Positions 35,752-46,019 of a stretch of DNA of 64,000 nt are shown piece after piece. The first letter of the stretch is position 1. Each line of letters starts with the position of its first letter. Below the pieces are notes generated by a model. It was given only the letters and a program-made list of their open reading frames with translations. It made no database searches and had not been told where the DNA came from. The stretch spans positions 62,001 through 126,000 of the forward strand of contig JAAFJE010000002.1 in NCBI GenBank assembly GCA_013298025.1, read 5' to 3'. The translations under genes were made by a program, and so were the position numbers. The DNA comes from Cytophagales bacterium. Its GTDB lineage: Bacteria > Bacteroidota > Bacteroidia > Cytophagales > Spirosomataceae.

Positions 35752-37350
35752 ATGAAAAAAAATAAAACATATATATTCATACTTCTCCTAGGTATATTAT
35801 CCTGTGGATTAGTCAGTTGCAAGGATTCGTTTTTAGAAATACCGCCACAAGACCGCCTTACCGATGGCACGTATTACTCTACTTCCGACGAAGTACTGAT
35901 GGGAACAGCCCCTTTGTACAACGTAGTGTGGTTCGATTACAACGATAAGTGTTCCTTTGCCTTGGGCGATGCCCGAGGAGGCAATATGATTTCTAATAGC
36001 TGGCAATCGTATTATCAGTTTTCAGCCTCTGCCACATCGAGCGAAGTAGGCAGTGCTTGGCAGTCTTTTTACAATATTGTGGCACAAAGCAATATGGTGA
36101 TTTACAACATCAACAACCGTACTTCAACAGCCGTACCCGAAGCCATGAAACGCCACGCCATTGCCGAAGCTCGCTATATGCGTGGCTTGGCTTACGCCTA
36201 TTTGGTACGCAACTGGGGAGCAGTGCCTATCATCGACAACAACATCAAGCAGATGTCTGATACCTCTATTGCACGCAATACCGTAGAAACCGTGTGGGAG
36301 TTTATCATTCGAGATTTTTCTTATGCCGCCCGCAATTTACCTAATGCCTCTGTGCAGAAAGGTCGCCTCAACAAATACGCTGCCGAAGGAATGTTGGCCA
36401 AAATGTTTTTGACTCGTGCAGGGGTGGGCGTAACAGGCGGTAAGCGTCGGCAAGCTGATTTAGACAGTGCCAAATATTATGCAGGCGATGTTATTAAAAA
36501 TGGGCCTTATAAACTAATGGACAACTACGCCGACCTTTTTCTTATGAAAAACAACAACAACGTAGAATCTATGTTTGCTTTACAATGGGTTTACAACGGG
36601 GCTTGGGGTACACAAAACACCTTTCAGGCTTACATGGCCTACGACCCCAAAGTAACAGGTACTTGGGATGGCTGGGGGTCTGCCCACGGGGCTTCGGCCG
36701 ATTACTTGAAAGCAATAGACCCACAAGATTCGTTGCGAAGAAAAGCGACATTTATGCTCTTGGGCGATAAATATCCCGAAATTTTACAAAAAGAAGGAGG
36801 ACTGGTTTATACCATCAATAATATTTCTAATGTAAAAAAATATGTGATTGGCACAGCCGCCGACAACGATGGTAAAGTAGATGGAATGCGTACCGAGATT
36901 TATACTTACATGATGCGTTTGGCTGAAGTGTATTTGATTTATGCCGAGGCAATTCTCGGCGACAACGCCAGTACAACCGATGCCGAAGCCCTCAAATATT
37001 TTAATATGGTAAGAACTCGTGCCAAAATGCCAAGCCTTTCGTTTTTAACTTTTGACGATATTTTTAAAGAAAAAAGAATTGAATTGGCCATGGAAGGAAA
37101 TTATTGGTATGAGTTGGTACGCTTGTACTATTTCAATCCGACGAAGGCCAAGAGCATTATCAATGGCCAAGACAAAGGGGCTTACAGCGTAGCGGTAGTA
37201 CCAAGCACCAACCCAAGGGTATTTAAGTTTACTTACAGCCCTGCGTATTATCCCGTAACCGATACGTCTTTCTGGTTGCCTTATCCAGAAGCCGAATTGG
37301 CGAAAGCACCCAACTTACGCAAGCCCCCTGTACCTTATGTATTCAACTAA
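35752..37350 (+). CDS. SusD/RagB-family outer-membrane lipoprotein (second locus)
   Basis: The start at 35752 gives 532 residues with a lipoprotein signal ending GLVSC at Cys23. An earlier in-frame ATG at 35722 overlaps the susC stop and cannot be excluded. SusD blocks are present: FLEIPPQDRLTDGTYY, AIAEARYMRGLAYAYLVRNWGAVPII, and near the C-terminus KRIELAMEGNYWYELVR and FWLPYPEAEL. It pairs with the preceding SusC to bind and import glycan fragments. Confidence 0.95.
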   Translation: MKKNKTYIFILLLGILSCGLVSCKDSFLEIPPQDRLTDGTYYSTSDEVLMGTAPLYNVVWFDYNDKCSFALGDARGGNMISNSWQSYYQFSASATSSEVGSAWQSFYNIVAQSNMVIYNINNRTSTAVPEAMKRHAIAEARYMRGLAYAYLVRNWGAVPIIDNNIKQMSDTSIARNTVETVWEFIIRDFSYAARNLPNASVQKGRLNKYAAEGMLAKMFLTRAGVGVTGGKRRQADLDSAKYYAGDVIKNGPYKLMDNYADLFLMKNNNNVESMFALQWVYNGAWGTQNTFQAYMAYDPKVTGTWDGWGSAHGASADYLKAIDPQDSLRRKATFMLLGDKYPEILQKEGGLVYTINNISNVKKYVIGTAADNDGKVDGMRTEIYTYMMRLAEVYLIYAEAILGDNASTTDAEALKYFNMVRTRAKMPSLSFLTFDDIFKEKRIELAMEGNYWYELVRLYYFNPTKAKSIINGQDKGAYSVAVVPSTNPRVFKFTYSPAYYPVTDTSFWLPYPEAELAKAPNLRKPPVPYVFN

Positions 37351-37436
37351 TCAAAAAGACATAAAACTTTAAATACAAAGCAATTATACTCTTGCAAAGA
37401 CTATTGTTGCTTGTATTTATTAATACGCACGATACA

Positions 37437-38669
37437 ATGAAAAAATCATCCCAATTCACCTTACTATCTCGTTATTACTGGATAGTGCTCATAAGTGTGT
37501 TTGGACTCACCGCTTGTCAAGACGACGAACTAAGTGGTGGTGGCACACCTTTGATTAAGCAAGTACGCTTGATTAATCCCGACAAAAAAGACAGTACTTT
37601 CGTTAAAGCTTTACCGGGCACATTGATTGTTATTCAGGGCGAAAACTTACAATCGGTACTTAAAGCCTATTTCAACGATTACGAAGCTCCTTTCAATGCC
37701 GTTTATAATACAGCCAACAATCTTATTATTACGATTCCTGCCGATGCCCCTACCGAAGCGACTAAGGCAAACGTAAGCAATAAAATCAAGCTCCTTACTA
37801 CGCATGGAGAAACCACCTTCGATTTTATTTTACTTCCACCACCACCAGCGATTAGCGGCATCAGCAACGAAAATGCCTTGGGAGGAAGCACGCTTACGCT
37901 TTACGGTACAAACTTTTATTTGGTACAAAAAATCGTATTTCCGGGCAATATAGAAGTGACCAATTTTACCTCTTCTTCTGATGGCTCTAGTATTTCGCTT
38001 ACTGTACCCAGTAACGTCACGACCACAGGTACGTTGAAAGTCATTACTAAATATGGTCAAAGCGAAAGTATTGGCATTTTTGGCTTACGCAAAGGAGCAT
38101 CGGTTTTATGTAATTTCGACGACCAAAATAACTTCTCTTGGGGTTGCAATGTGGGTAGTGATGCAAGTAAATACCCGGGCAATACAGGTGCTTTTGCCGT
38201 AATGGAATTTAGCAATGTAGGCAAAGGCGATATGGGTTGGTGGAACGGTGGGCGTTCTATCAATACAAATCCTGTGCAATGGGTGGCACAAAGCGAGTTG
38301 AATGCTTCGCTCGATAGCTACGCTGTGAAGTTTGAGATTTTTGTCAAAGACAAATGGAATGCAGGTTCTATCTTTCTCGTCAAAGACTACTCTTGGAATT
38401 ACGTAGCACGCTACGAACCTTGGAAAATAGGCGATAAAGTAGTAGATGTACAAACGCAAGGTTGGCAAACCGTGACTATACCGCTCACGCAATTTAAAAC
38501 AAAAGCCGATGGCATCGACGGTACGGGCAATCCACCAGCCAGTATGGTAAGCTTGGTAGGAGGCTCAGGAAATGGCTCTATTCACTTGCTTTTTGTCAAT
38601 GACGGCACAAATACGGTAGGCACATTCAATGCAGCTATAGACAACATTCGAGTAGTAAAAATCAAGTAG
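37437..38669 (+). CDS. IPT-domain surface glycan-binding lipoprotein (SGBP-B type)
   Basis: The start at 37437 gives 410 residues with a lipobox ending GLTAC at Cys27 and an acidic DDE next to it. Two IPT/TIG-like domains follow, with PGTLIVIQGENL and LGGSTLTLYGTNF. The C-terminal 180 residues form an aromatic-rich beta-sandwich (DMGWWNGGRS, DYSWNYVARYEPWK, AAIDNIRVVKIK) like the glycan-binding end of SGBP-B proteins, whose best-known example binds xyloglucan. It is the third gene of the susCD operon and probably catches polysaccharide at the cell surface. The exact ligand is inferred. Confidence 0.8.
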   Translation: MKKSSQFTLLSRYYWIVLISVFGLTACQDDELSGGGTPLIKQVRLINPDKKDSTFVKALPGTLIVIQGENLQSVLKAYFNDYEAPFNAVYNTANNLIITIPADAPTEATKANVSNKIKLLTTHGETTFDFILLPPPPAISGISNENALGGSTLTLYGTNFYLVQKIVFPGNIEVTNFTSSSDGSSISLTVPSNVTTTGTLKVITKYGQSESIGIFGLRKGASVLCNFDDQNNFSWGCNVGSDASKYPGNTGAFAVMEFSNVGKGDMGWWNGGRSINTNPVQWVAQSELNASLDSYAVKFEIFVKDKWNAGSIFLVKDYSWNYVARYEPWKIGDKVVDVQTQGWQTVTIPLTQFKTKADGIDGTGNPPASMVSLVGGSGNGSIHLLFVNDGTNTVGTFNAAIDNIRVVKIK

Positions 38670-38677
38670 TTTTGATA

Positions 38678-38700
38678 AATTCAGGGTATTCCCTGAGTTT
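38678..38700 (+). terminator. TCAGGG-type hairpin behind the second susCD operon
   Basis: TCAGGGTATTCCCTGA has perfect six-base arms, extended by AAAT and GTTT flanks. It is 12 bases behind the lipoprotein stop. It is the same palindrome type as at 32326-32341, so it might be a protein site instead. Confidence 0.45.
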
Positions 38701-38852
38701 ATAATCAAAAAACTTCTTGAAATTTACATAAAAATTGTACTGTTTAACCTTGATACCCTTCTAACGAAACAAAAACTACCACGATAGATTAAAATTGTCA
38801 CTTGTTAAATTATCAATAAACAAACTGTGTTTCCACAGCTTACAGAAGCAGA

Positions 38853-38882
38853 AAAGCTCAGGGAAATTTCTCTGAGTTTTTC
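38853..38882 (+). repeat. TCAGGG-type hairpin upstream of the glycosidase genes
   Basis: CTCAGGGAAATTTCTCTGAG (38857-38876) forms a stem with one mismatch, extended by A-rich and T-rich flanks, and a T run follows. It lies about 90 bases before the glycosidase start. Confidence 0.45.
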
Positions 38883-38970
38883 TTTATCAAATCCCTGCAT
38901 TTTACACATTTGGCTCATTTGACACAAAAACAAACAGCACTCATCCATAACACATTATGCTATAAAAATC

Positions 38971-40893
38971 ATGAGAATACTTATTTTCACCGCTTTTACC
39001 TTGGTTTTGGGCAAAGGTCTAGTGGCACAATCGTTGCCTCAAAGTCCTTTTCTTACCAAAGCCACAACCAAAACGGCCGTTATACCGCCTTATACAGCAG
39101 TGAGCTTGCCCTCGGCAACAGCCACTTCTACCGTAAATATTTACCCCAAAGATACCCTCAAGGCGATTTCTAAATACTTATTTGGCACAAATGCCAATCA
39201 GTATTCGGGTACACTCAACAACGAAAGTAAATTGGTGACATACATCAAACAATTGCAACCGAATTTGATTAGGTATCCGGGAGGGTTGCATAGTGACGAA
39301 TACTTTTGGAATGTAGAATGGGATTGGAATTTAAAAACACCTAGCGGACAAACAGGGGGCTATTACAAAAATTTACCCAAAGATTTACCCCCAGCTATGA
39401 TTAAAAGTGGTAAGGTTGAAAGCATTCCAGAAGCAGGCTATTGGATGCCTGGCAAAGGATATTGGACTTTTGCCTTAGAGGATTATTACGATTTTTTGCA
39501 AAAAACAGGCACAGAAGGACTCATTACGGTCAATTATGGTTACGCTCGCTATGGTACAGGGCCTAATCCTGTGGCTACAGCGGCACATTTGGCAGCCGAT
39601 TGGGTACGCTACGATAAAGGACGAACCAAGTTTTGGGAAATAGGTAACGAAAACGTCGCCTCATGGTCGGGAAGTTATCAGATTATTAAAAGTCAAAACA
39701 AAGATAACCAAGCCGAAATCCTTACGCCTGCACTCTACGGGCAACATTGTAAGGTATTTATCGACTCTATGAAAAAGGCCGCCAAAGAAGTAGGTGCCGA
39801 AATTTTTATCGGTATCCAAAATGATGTGGGTGCTTTGGCTGGTGCTGGCGATAGCCCCGACTGGCTTTTAGACCATACCTATTATACCAATTACAACGAA
39901 AACTCTACCGTAGAAGCTATTTTGCAATCGCCTTTTGCCGAAACAAAAAAATACGCCGACAAAGCCATGAGTGAAACAACGATTTGGAAAACTCGGCCAA
40001 AACCTACAACCATGACCGAATGGAACATTTTTGCCGTGGGTTCTAAACAAGCAGCTTCCTATATCAATGGTATGCACGTGGTATTGGTTTTGGGCGAAAT
40101 GATGAAAAATGGCTATGCAATGGCTACACGCTGGGATATTGCCAATGGCTGGGAAAACGGCAACGACCACGGGATGTTTAGTAGTGGCGACGACCCCGAT
40201 GGCAAAACCTACAAGTGGAATCCACGGCCAGCGTATTTTTATCAGTATTATTTACAGAAATTTCTAGGCAACTATCTTGTCAAGTCGGAAGTAGAAGGCA
40301 ACAGCAATGTGGTTACATACGCTTCTACTTTTACCGATGGCAAAGTAGGACTGGCGTTGGTCAATGCCAGTCGAAAGGATGAAGTCGTAGAAATAAAAGT
40401 CCCTGCTTGGCAAGGCATCAAGCGGTTTTACCAATACGCCCTTACTGGTGGTACCGACAATGGCGATTTCTCTTCAAAAGTGATTGTCAATGGCAATGCT
40501 CCTAGTACCCAAGTAGGTGGACCTATCGACAAATTAGAAAGCATTAATGCTCAATCTGCTTTGGTGTATTCGACCTTGAAAATCAATGTACCCAAACTTT
40601 CTACGCACTTTTTATTGCTAGAAGAAGGCGAAAATGTTGTATTAGATGCCGAAAAAGAATTAGAAAACAATGTACGCATTTACCCTAATCCAACTTCTCA
40701 AAAAATCGTCTTAGAAGTGAGCAATGCCCGCAATGCAAGCTATCAAATTGTTGATTTACAAGGAACTACTATACAAACGGGAGTACTACAACAAACCAGC
40801 ACAGTATTGGATTTACCTCATACGAAAGGCGTTTTAATTTTAAAAATATTTATTAATGAGTCTGTTATTACACAAAAAATCATTCTTGAGTAA
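38971..40893 (+). CDS. secreted clan GH-A glycosidase, GH51-like, with T9SS sorting domain
   Basis: The 640-residue protein has a signal peptide (residues 1 to about 19), a TIM-barrel glycosidase and a C-terminal type IX sorting domain (VRIYPNPTSQKIVLEV to ITQKIILE). Barrel motifs are LIRYPGGLHSDE, FWEIGNEN with acid/base Glu227, and TMTEWN with likely nucleophile Glu350. These resemble GH51 arabinofuranosidases and related families, but the family is not settled; a beta-glycanase is possible. The sorting tag means it works outside the cell or on its surface. It precedes the GH31 gene by about 75 bases and is probably in one operon with it. Confidence 0.75.
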   Translation: MRILIFTAFTLVLGKGLVAQSLPQSPFLTKATTKTAVIPPYTAVSLPSATATSTVNIYPKDTLKAISKYLFGTNANQYSGTLNNESKLVTYIKQLQPNLIRYPGGLHSDEYFWNVEWDWNLKTPSGQTGGYYKNLPKDLPPAMIKSGKVESIPEAGYWMPGKGYWTFALEDYYDFLQKTGTEGLITVNYGYARYGTGPNPVATAAHLAADWVRYDKGRTKFWEIGNENVASWSGSYQIIKSQNKDNQAEILTPALYGQHCKVFIDSMKKAAKEVGAEIFIGIQNDVGALAGAGDSPDWLLDHTYYTNYNENSTVEAILQSPFAETKKYADKAMSETTIWKTRPKPTTMTEWNIFAVGSKQAASYINGMHVVLVLGEMMKNGYAMATRWDIANGWENGNDHGMFSSGDDPDGKTYKWNPRPAYFYQYYLQKFLGNYLVKSEVEGNSNVVTYASTFTDGKVGLALVNASRKDEVVEIKVPAWQGIKRFYQYALTGGTDNGDFSSKVIVNGNAPSTQVGGPIDKLESINAQSALVYSTLKINVPKLSTHFLLLEEGENVVLDAEKELENNVRIYPNPTSQKIVLEVSNARNASYQIVDLQGTTIQTGVLQQTSTVLDLPHTKGVLILKIFINESVITQKIILE

Positions 40894-40969
40894 AAAGAGC
40901 TTATCTTTTGGTAACTTGGCGACTTATCAAAACCCTTCAATCATTTTTACTATGTTTCATTTTTCTACC

Positions 40970-43327
40970 ATGAAAAAAACAATCCTTGTATTATTGGGTA
41001 CATTCTTGGCGATGCCCCAGATACACGCCCAAAGTACCATTACGCTTCAAAATGAGCCTTACGATATAAGTAAGGATTTCAGAGATTTTACCAATACCTA
41101 TTTTTTGGCTGATAGCCTAGCAGGTTTTAATCCGGGTACGGGACAAGGGCAACTCAAATGGCGACGCAACCAATACTATCCACAACACGCCTTCAACAAC
41201 ACGATGGCGGGTATTCACCCTGTGGCAGGTAACGAATTTCCAGGTATTGAGTACGCCAAAGACCCTGTATTACCCTTTAGTATTACGTTTGTTTCGCCCA
41301 AAACAATACGTATTAAAGCTCAAACGGGCGATGTAGCGACCAATCAAGAGCCATCGTTGATGCTTGTCAAAGAACCCACCCAAGACCATTCGTGGGTTTA
41401 CACCAAAATCCAAGGCGGACACCAATACAAAAGTGCTTTCGGTACCGTAGTCATTACCGAAAATCCTTGGGCTGTCGAAATCAGAGATGCCGCAGGGAAA
41501 CTCCTGACGAAAACACGCCACCAAGTCGATGGCAAAACGTCTTTTACCCCTGCCTTGCCTTTTTCTTTTGTGCGTAGGGCTTCCGACTATTCGAGAAGCG
41601 TAGCGGCGGTATTTACCCTTTCGCCTGATGAAAAAATCTTTGGCTGTGGCGAGTCTTTTACCAAACTCAATAAATACGGACAAAAAGTACACCTTTATAC
41701 CACCGACCCCAACGGCATCGAAACGGTTGGGATGTACAAACCCATTCCGTTTTTTATGAGCAGCCGAGGCTATGGGATGTTTATGCACACCTCCTCTCCT
41801 ATCACTTGCGACTTTGGTGCTACTTTTGGGGCATCTAATGCCCTGTTGATGGGCGATGAAAGCTTAGATTTGTTTGTGTTTTTGGGAGAGCCCAAAGATA
41901 TTTTAGACGAATACACCAATATTACGGGCAAAGCTGCCATGCCGCCACTTTGGTCGTTTGGGTTATGGATGAGCCGTATTACATATTTTTCAGAGCAAGA
42001 TGGTCGAAAAGTAGCCAAGCAATTGAGAGAGTATAAAATTCCGTCGGATGTAATTCATTTCGATACAGGTTGGTTTGAAACCGACTGGCGTTGCGATTAT
42101 GAATTTTCAAAGAATCGCTTCCAAGACCCTGCCAAAATGATTGCCGATTTGAAAGAACAAGGTTTTAGAACTTGCCTTTGGCAATTGCCTTATTTTGTGC
42201 CTAAAAACACCCTTTTCAATGAAATTGTAGCCAAAGGGTTGTACGTAAAAAATGCTAAAGGCAACCTTCCTTACGAAGATGCCGTATTAGATTTTACCAA
42301 TCCTAATACGGTAGAATGGTATAAAGCCAAGATTGCCAACTTATTGAAATTAGGCGTTTCAGTGATTAAAGTCGATTTTGGCGAAGCCGCACCACTTCAC
42401 GGCATTTACGCCAATGGTCGCACGGGCTTCTATGAGCATAATTTGTATCCATTGCGTTATAACAAAACAGTAGCCGATATTACCAAAGACATCACGGGCG
42501 ACAACATCATTTGGGCCAGAAGTACTTGGGCGGGTAGCCAGCGTTATCCCTTGCATTGGGGTGGCGATGCTGAAGCCTCCGACATGGGTATGGAAGCACA
42601 ATTGCGAGGAGGCTTATCTATTGGCTTATCGGGCTTCTCGTTTTGGAGTCACGATGCTGGTGGCTTTGCGGCACGCACACCCGAAGACCTCTATCGCCGT
42701 TGGGCACCCTTTAGCTTGTTTACTTCGCATTCTCGTTGCCACGGACAACCGCCAAAAGAACCTTGGGAATACAGCCAAACTTTCTTGAATGATTTCAGAA
42801 ATGCCGTTGAAACCAAATACCGCTTGATGCCTTATATTTATACACAAGCCAAAATCGCTACCGAAAAAGGCTTGCCTATGATGCGGGCCTTGTTTGTCGA
42901 GTTCCCGAACGACCCCGGTGCATGGCAAATTGAAAATGAATATTTGTTAGGCTCAGACATCCTTGTTGCTCCTATTTTTGAAACAGGAACAAACAGCCGT
43001 GCGGTGTATTTACCAGAAGGCAAATGGTTTGATTATCAAACAGGTAAGGTATATGAAAAAGGTTGGCACACACTTGATGGCGGTCGTTTGTCGTTGGTAG
43101 TGTTGGTAAAAGATGGAACGGTGTTGCCTCATGTCAATTTGGCTCAATCAACGGCACATATTGACTGGACAAACGTTTCGCTCAAAGCTTATACCACCAC
43201 TGGAAAAGCCACAGGCAAGCTGTTTATCCCCAACAGCACACAAGTACAAGACCTTACGGTAGAGCAAAAAGGCAAACAAGTGCGTTTGCTCAAAGACCCA
43301 TTCAAGGGGCAAATCAAATGGCAATAA
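40970..43327 (+). CDS. GH31 alpha-xylosidase-like enzyme
   Basis: The start at 40970 gives a signal peptide (MKKTILVLLGTFLAMPQIHAQ) and 785 residues; a longer frame begins inside the preceding gene and is rejected. GH31 catalytic residues are in place: nucleophile Asp469 in VIKVDFGEAAP and acid/base Asp533 in HWGGDAEAS, with RSTWAGSQRYPLHWGG as in YicI-type alpha-xylosidases. FDTGWFETDWRCDYEF also fits this subgroup. It probably trims xylosyl residues from oligosaccharides, likely in the periplasm. Together with the binding lipoprotein it points to xyloglucan or a similar xylosylated glycan; other alpha-glycosidase activities are possible. Confidence 0.88.
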   Translation: MKKTILVLLGTFLAMPQIHAQSTITLQNEPYDISKDFRDFTNTYFLADSLAGFNPGTGQGQLKWRRNQYYPQHAFNNTMAGIHPVAGNEFPGIEYAKDPVLPFSITFVSPKTIRIKAQTGDVATNQEPSLMLVKEPTQDHSWVYTKIQGGHQYKSAFGTVVITENPWAVEIRDAAGKLLTKTRHQVDGKTSFTPALPFSFVRRASDYSRSVAAVFTLSPDEKIFGCGESFTKLNKYGQKVHLYTTDPNGIETVGMYKPIPFFMSSRGYGMFMHTSSPITCDFGATFGASNALLMGDESLDLFVFLGEPKDILDEYTNITGKAAMPPLWSFGLWMSRITYFSEQDGRKVAKQLREYKIPSDVIHFDTGWFETDWRCDYEFSKNRFQDPAKMIADLKEQGFRTCLWQLPYFVPKNTLFNEIVAKGLYVKNAKGNLPYEDAVLDFTNPNTVEWYKAKIANLLKLGVSVIKVDFGEAAPLHGIYANGRTGFYEHNLYPLRYNKTVADITKDITGDNIIWARSTWAGSQRYPLHWGGDAEASDMGMEAQLRGGLSIGLSGFSFWSHDAGGFAARTPEDLYRRWAPFSLFTSHSRCHGQPPKEPWEYSQTFLNDFRNAVETKYRLMPYIYTQAKIATEKGLPMMRALFVEFPNDPGAWQIENEYLLGSDILVAPIFETGTNSRAVYLPEGKWFDYQTGKVYEKGWHTLDGGRLSLVVLVKDGTVLPHVNLAQSTAHIDWTNVSLKAYTTTGKATGKLFIPNSTQVQDLTVEQKGKQVRLLKDPFKGQIKWQ

Positions 43328-43349
43328 AAATCAAACAGCGATTATAGTA

Positions 43350-43399
43350 AAAATGACTGTTTTATTACTTTTATAAATCAGTAATAGAACAGTCATTTT
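43350..43399. terminator. bidirectional terminator, GH31 gene / garR
   Basis: Arms 43350-43369 and 43380-43399 match at all but one position around a 10-base loop. The stem is between convergent stops at 43327 and 43415. Confidence 0.75.
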
Positions 43400-43414
43400 A
43401 AAGGGAGGTTGAGC

Positions 43415-44275
43415 CTATTTTTCAATTTGTAATACAATGGCACTGTGATCTAACTCTCCGTTTCCATCCTCAATAGATGCCGCCATCAAACTTGCTACTT
43501 GAGCTACTCCATTCAAGGCAATATCATACGTTTTTCCGGCTTGTAGTGCCAAGTTCATATCTTTATTATGTAGCTTAATTTTAAACCCAGGGTTGAAATT
43601 TCTCTCAATCATGCGTTTTCCATGAAGGTCTAAAATACGGCTTTGAGCAAAACCACCTAATAGTACTTCTCTCATTTTTTCAAGGTCAACTCCTGCTTTG
43701 GTAGCCAAAGAAAAGGCTTCACCAACAGCTTGAATGGTCATTCCCACAATCATTTGATTACAAATTTTTGTCGTTTGTCCTGCCCCTGCTGCCCCAATGA
43801 GTACAATGTTTTTGCCCATTGCCTGAAACAAAGGAAGTGCCTCCTCAAAAGCCTTTTCATTTCCTCCGACCATAATCGAAAGCGTCGCTGCCTCTGCTCC
43901 TACTTGTCCACCCGAAACAGGGGCATCCAAAGCTTCAACGCCTTTTTCCTGCATGGCTTCATAGATTTTGATAGCCGTCCCTGCCGATATAGACGACATA
44001 TCAATATAAAGTGAGCCTTGTTTGATACCCTCCAACACACCGTTTTCACCTAACACCACCTTTTCTACATCGGGCGAATCAGGTAACATAGTAATAACCA
44101 CTTCGCTATTTTCAGCCAATGCCTTTATATTATCAAAAGTCGCTGCTCCAGCTTCCACAAGGGCTGCTGTAGCATTACTTGTACTTAATACCGATACCTG
44201 ATACCCTGCTTTAATTAAATTGAGTGCCATCGGTTTCCCCATGATACCTAAACCTATAAATCCAATTGTTTTCAT
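43415..44275 (-). CDS. garR: 2-hydroxy-3-oxopropionate (tartronate semialdehyde) reductase
   Basis: The 286-residue protein is a beta-hydroxyacid dehydrogenase with the NAD(P) loop GFIGLGIMGKPMALNL (5-20), the substrate loop DAPVSGGQVGAE (118-128) and the catalytic Lys170 in GAGQTTKICNQ. GarR reduces tartronate semialdehyde to D-glycerate. The substrate assignment follows from its place as last gene of the galactarate operon, where the aldolase step makes tartronate semialdehyde and the kinase takes glycerate. By sequence alone a hydroxyisobutyrate dehydrogenase would be possible. Confidence 0.92.
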   Translation of the reverse strand: MKTIGFIGLGIMGKPMALNLIKAGYQVSVLSTSNATAALVEAGAATFDNIKALAENSEVVITMLPDSPDVEKVVLGENGVLEGIKQGSLYIDMSSISAGTAIKIYEAMQEKGVEALDAPVSGGQVGAEAATLSIMVGGNEKAFEEALPLFQAMGKNIVLIGAAGAGQTTKICNQMIVGMTIQAVGEAFSLATKAGVDLEKMREVLLGGFAQSRILDLHGKRMIERNFNPGFKIKLHNKDMNLALQAGKTYDIALNGVAQVASLMAASIEDGNGELDHSAIVLQIEK

Positions 44276-44343
44276 GTTTAATTTTTGAGTTAAGTTTACT
44301 TCTATAAATTGTACGTCAGCACTTTATCTTTCTTATAAAAATA

Positions 44344-45870
44344 CTAGGTCAGTGGTCCAGGATTAAATAAGACCAAATCGTTATGAATTCCTAGTCTATC
44401 GGCAGCCACTTTTTTCTTTCCGCTGGCTACTTCCAAAATCAGATGAAATAACTCCCAGCCCATTTCTTCAATGGTTTTCTGTCCAAAAGCTACGGGGCCT
44501 GCATCAAAGTCAATCAAATCAAACCAACGATTACTCAGTTTAGAATTTGAACTTACTTTAATGACAGGTACCATTGTCAGGCCGTAAGGCGTACCACGTC
44601 CCGTAATAAAGATGTGCATATTCATTCCTGCTGCCAATTGGAGTGTTCCACACACAAAATCACTGGCAGGTGTTGCGGCAAAATGTAAGCCATTTTTACG
44701 CACTTTTTCACCTGGTGCAATCACATCGACAATCGGACTTGTGCCTGATTTTGCGATAGACCCCAATGCTTTTTCTACGATATTACTCAATCCCCCTTTT
44801 TTGTTTCCCGGAGTCGTATTGGCACTCCGATCTACCAAGCCATTATCAAGGTATTGGTCATACCATTGCATTTCATTTTTTAGCTTTTGAGCCACTTCTG
44901 CATTCACCGCTCTTGGTACTAACAAATGAATGGCATCACGTACCTCCGTTACTTCCGAAAACATGACCGTTCCGCCTGCACGCACAATCAAGTCCGAAGC
45001 AAAACCTGCCACAGGATTTCCCGTAATACCCGAAAAAGCGTCACTTCCTCCGCACTGCATTCCAACCACCAAAGCCGAAGCAGGACAGGTTTCTCGCTGG
45101 CGAGCATTCAATTTTTTAAGATGCTTTTCCGCAACTTCCATAATTCCGTTAATCATCTCTTCAAAACCCGTAAAGGCTTCGTCTTGCAGATAGAGAACCG
45201 AATTATCGTCCGTTTTTTCTTCGTTAGGCAACAAACGCTCTGGTCTGAGTTTCTCGCAACCCAAGCCTAACACCATGATTTCTCCCCCAAAATTTGGGTT
45301 TTGAGCAATGTTTTTAATCGTCCGAATCGGAATAATGGCAGCAGGAGCATTAATCGCAATACCACAGCCGTAAGTATGATTAAAGGCCACTACATCGTCC
45401 ACATTGGGATATTTGGGTAGTAATTCCTGTTTAATCTTGTTGGTGATATAATTTGTAATACCTGCCACACACTGTACACTGATGGTAATTCCTAGCATAT
45501 TTTTCGTTCCTACGCTACCATCTGGGTTTCGATACCCTTCAAAAGTGTAACCTTCCAAGGGCAAGATTTCTTGTTGAGGTTCTTCCGAATACGGAATACT
45601 ATCTAAATCAGGAGCTTGGGGTAAGATAATTTTATCTTCATTCACCCATGCACCTTTTTCAATCAGTTCAATTGCGTAGCCAATAATTTGTCCATAACGC
45701 AACACAGCTTCGCCTTTTTGAATAGCCGACAAAGCTACTTTATGCCCCATCGGAATAGCTTCGACCAATAGTATATCGTCTTGTACACACGCACCTTTGG
45801 GCAAACCAAAGGCGTTACAAACGATGCCTACGTTGTCGGTAGGGCTTATTTTTACAATGGTGTTTGTCAT
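44344..45870 (-). CDS. garD: galactarate dehydratase
   Basis: The 508-residue protein aligns closely with E. coli GarD through its length: an N-terminal SAF domain ([35 protein letters not shown]), then [73 protein letters not shown] and [12 protein letters not shown]. It dehydrates galactarate to 5-keto-4-deoxyglucarate, a metal-dependent step. It is distinct from the UxaA paralog at 56 kb, which acts on altronate. Some family members also accept glucarate-derived acids, but the similarity here is to galactarate enzymes. Confidence 0.95.
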   Translation of the reverse strand: MTNTIVKISPTDNVGIVCNAFGLPKGACVQDDILLVEAIPMGHKVALSAIQKGEAVLRYGQIIGYAIELIEKGAWVNEDKIILPQAPDLDSIPYSEEPQQEILPLEGYTFEGYRNPDGSVGTKNMLGITISVQCVAGITNYITNKIKQELLPKYPNVDDVVAFNHTYGCGIAINAPAAIIPIRTIKNIAQNPNFGGEIMVLGLGCEKLRPERLLPNEEKTDDNSVLYLQDEAFTGFEEMINGIMEVAEKHLKKLNARQRETCPASALVVGMQCGGSDAFSGITGNPVAGFASDLIVRAGGTVMFSEVTEVRDAIHLLVPRAVNAEVAQKLKNEMQWYDQYLDNGLVDRSANTTPGNKKGGLSNIVEKALGSIAKSGTSPIVDVIAPGEKVRKNGLHFAATPASDFVCGTLQLAAGMNMHIFITGRGTPYGLTMVPVIKVSSNSKLSNRWFDLIDFDAGPVAFGQKTIEEMGWELFHLILEVASGKKKVAADRLGIHNDLVLFNPGPLT

Positions 45871-46019
45871 TTTTAAAAGATAATTATGTTAAATGCCCTT
45901 TATTCAAGTTTAAAAAGGCACATAAGAAGTGATGTAAAATGTTGGATTTAATAACCCAACCATTAGTCCTTATATAGTAAAAGTAATTTTGCATACTTAC
46001 TTAATTTATAATCACGTAC

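Larger units (their letters stand above)
38670..38970. other. intergenic region with two TCAGGG palindromes
   Basis: This 301-base gap holds one palindrome close behind the lipoprotein stop (38681-38696) and a second near its middle-right (38857-38876). The first may act as terminator of the susCD operon and the second as leader or operator for the glycosidase genes. No gene was found. Confidence 0.5.

Noticed and set aside
40856-40969. Longer start of the GH31 gene overlapping the preceding gene
   Set aside because: The signal peptide begins at 40970; the extension is out-of-frame sequence of the sorting domain and gap.
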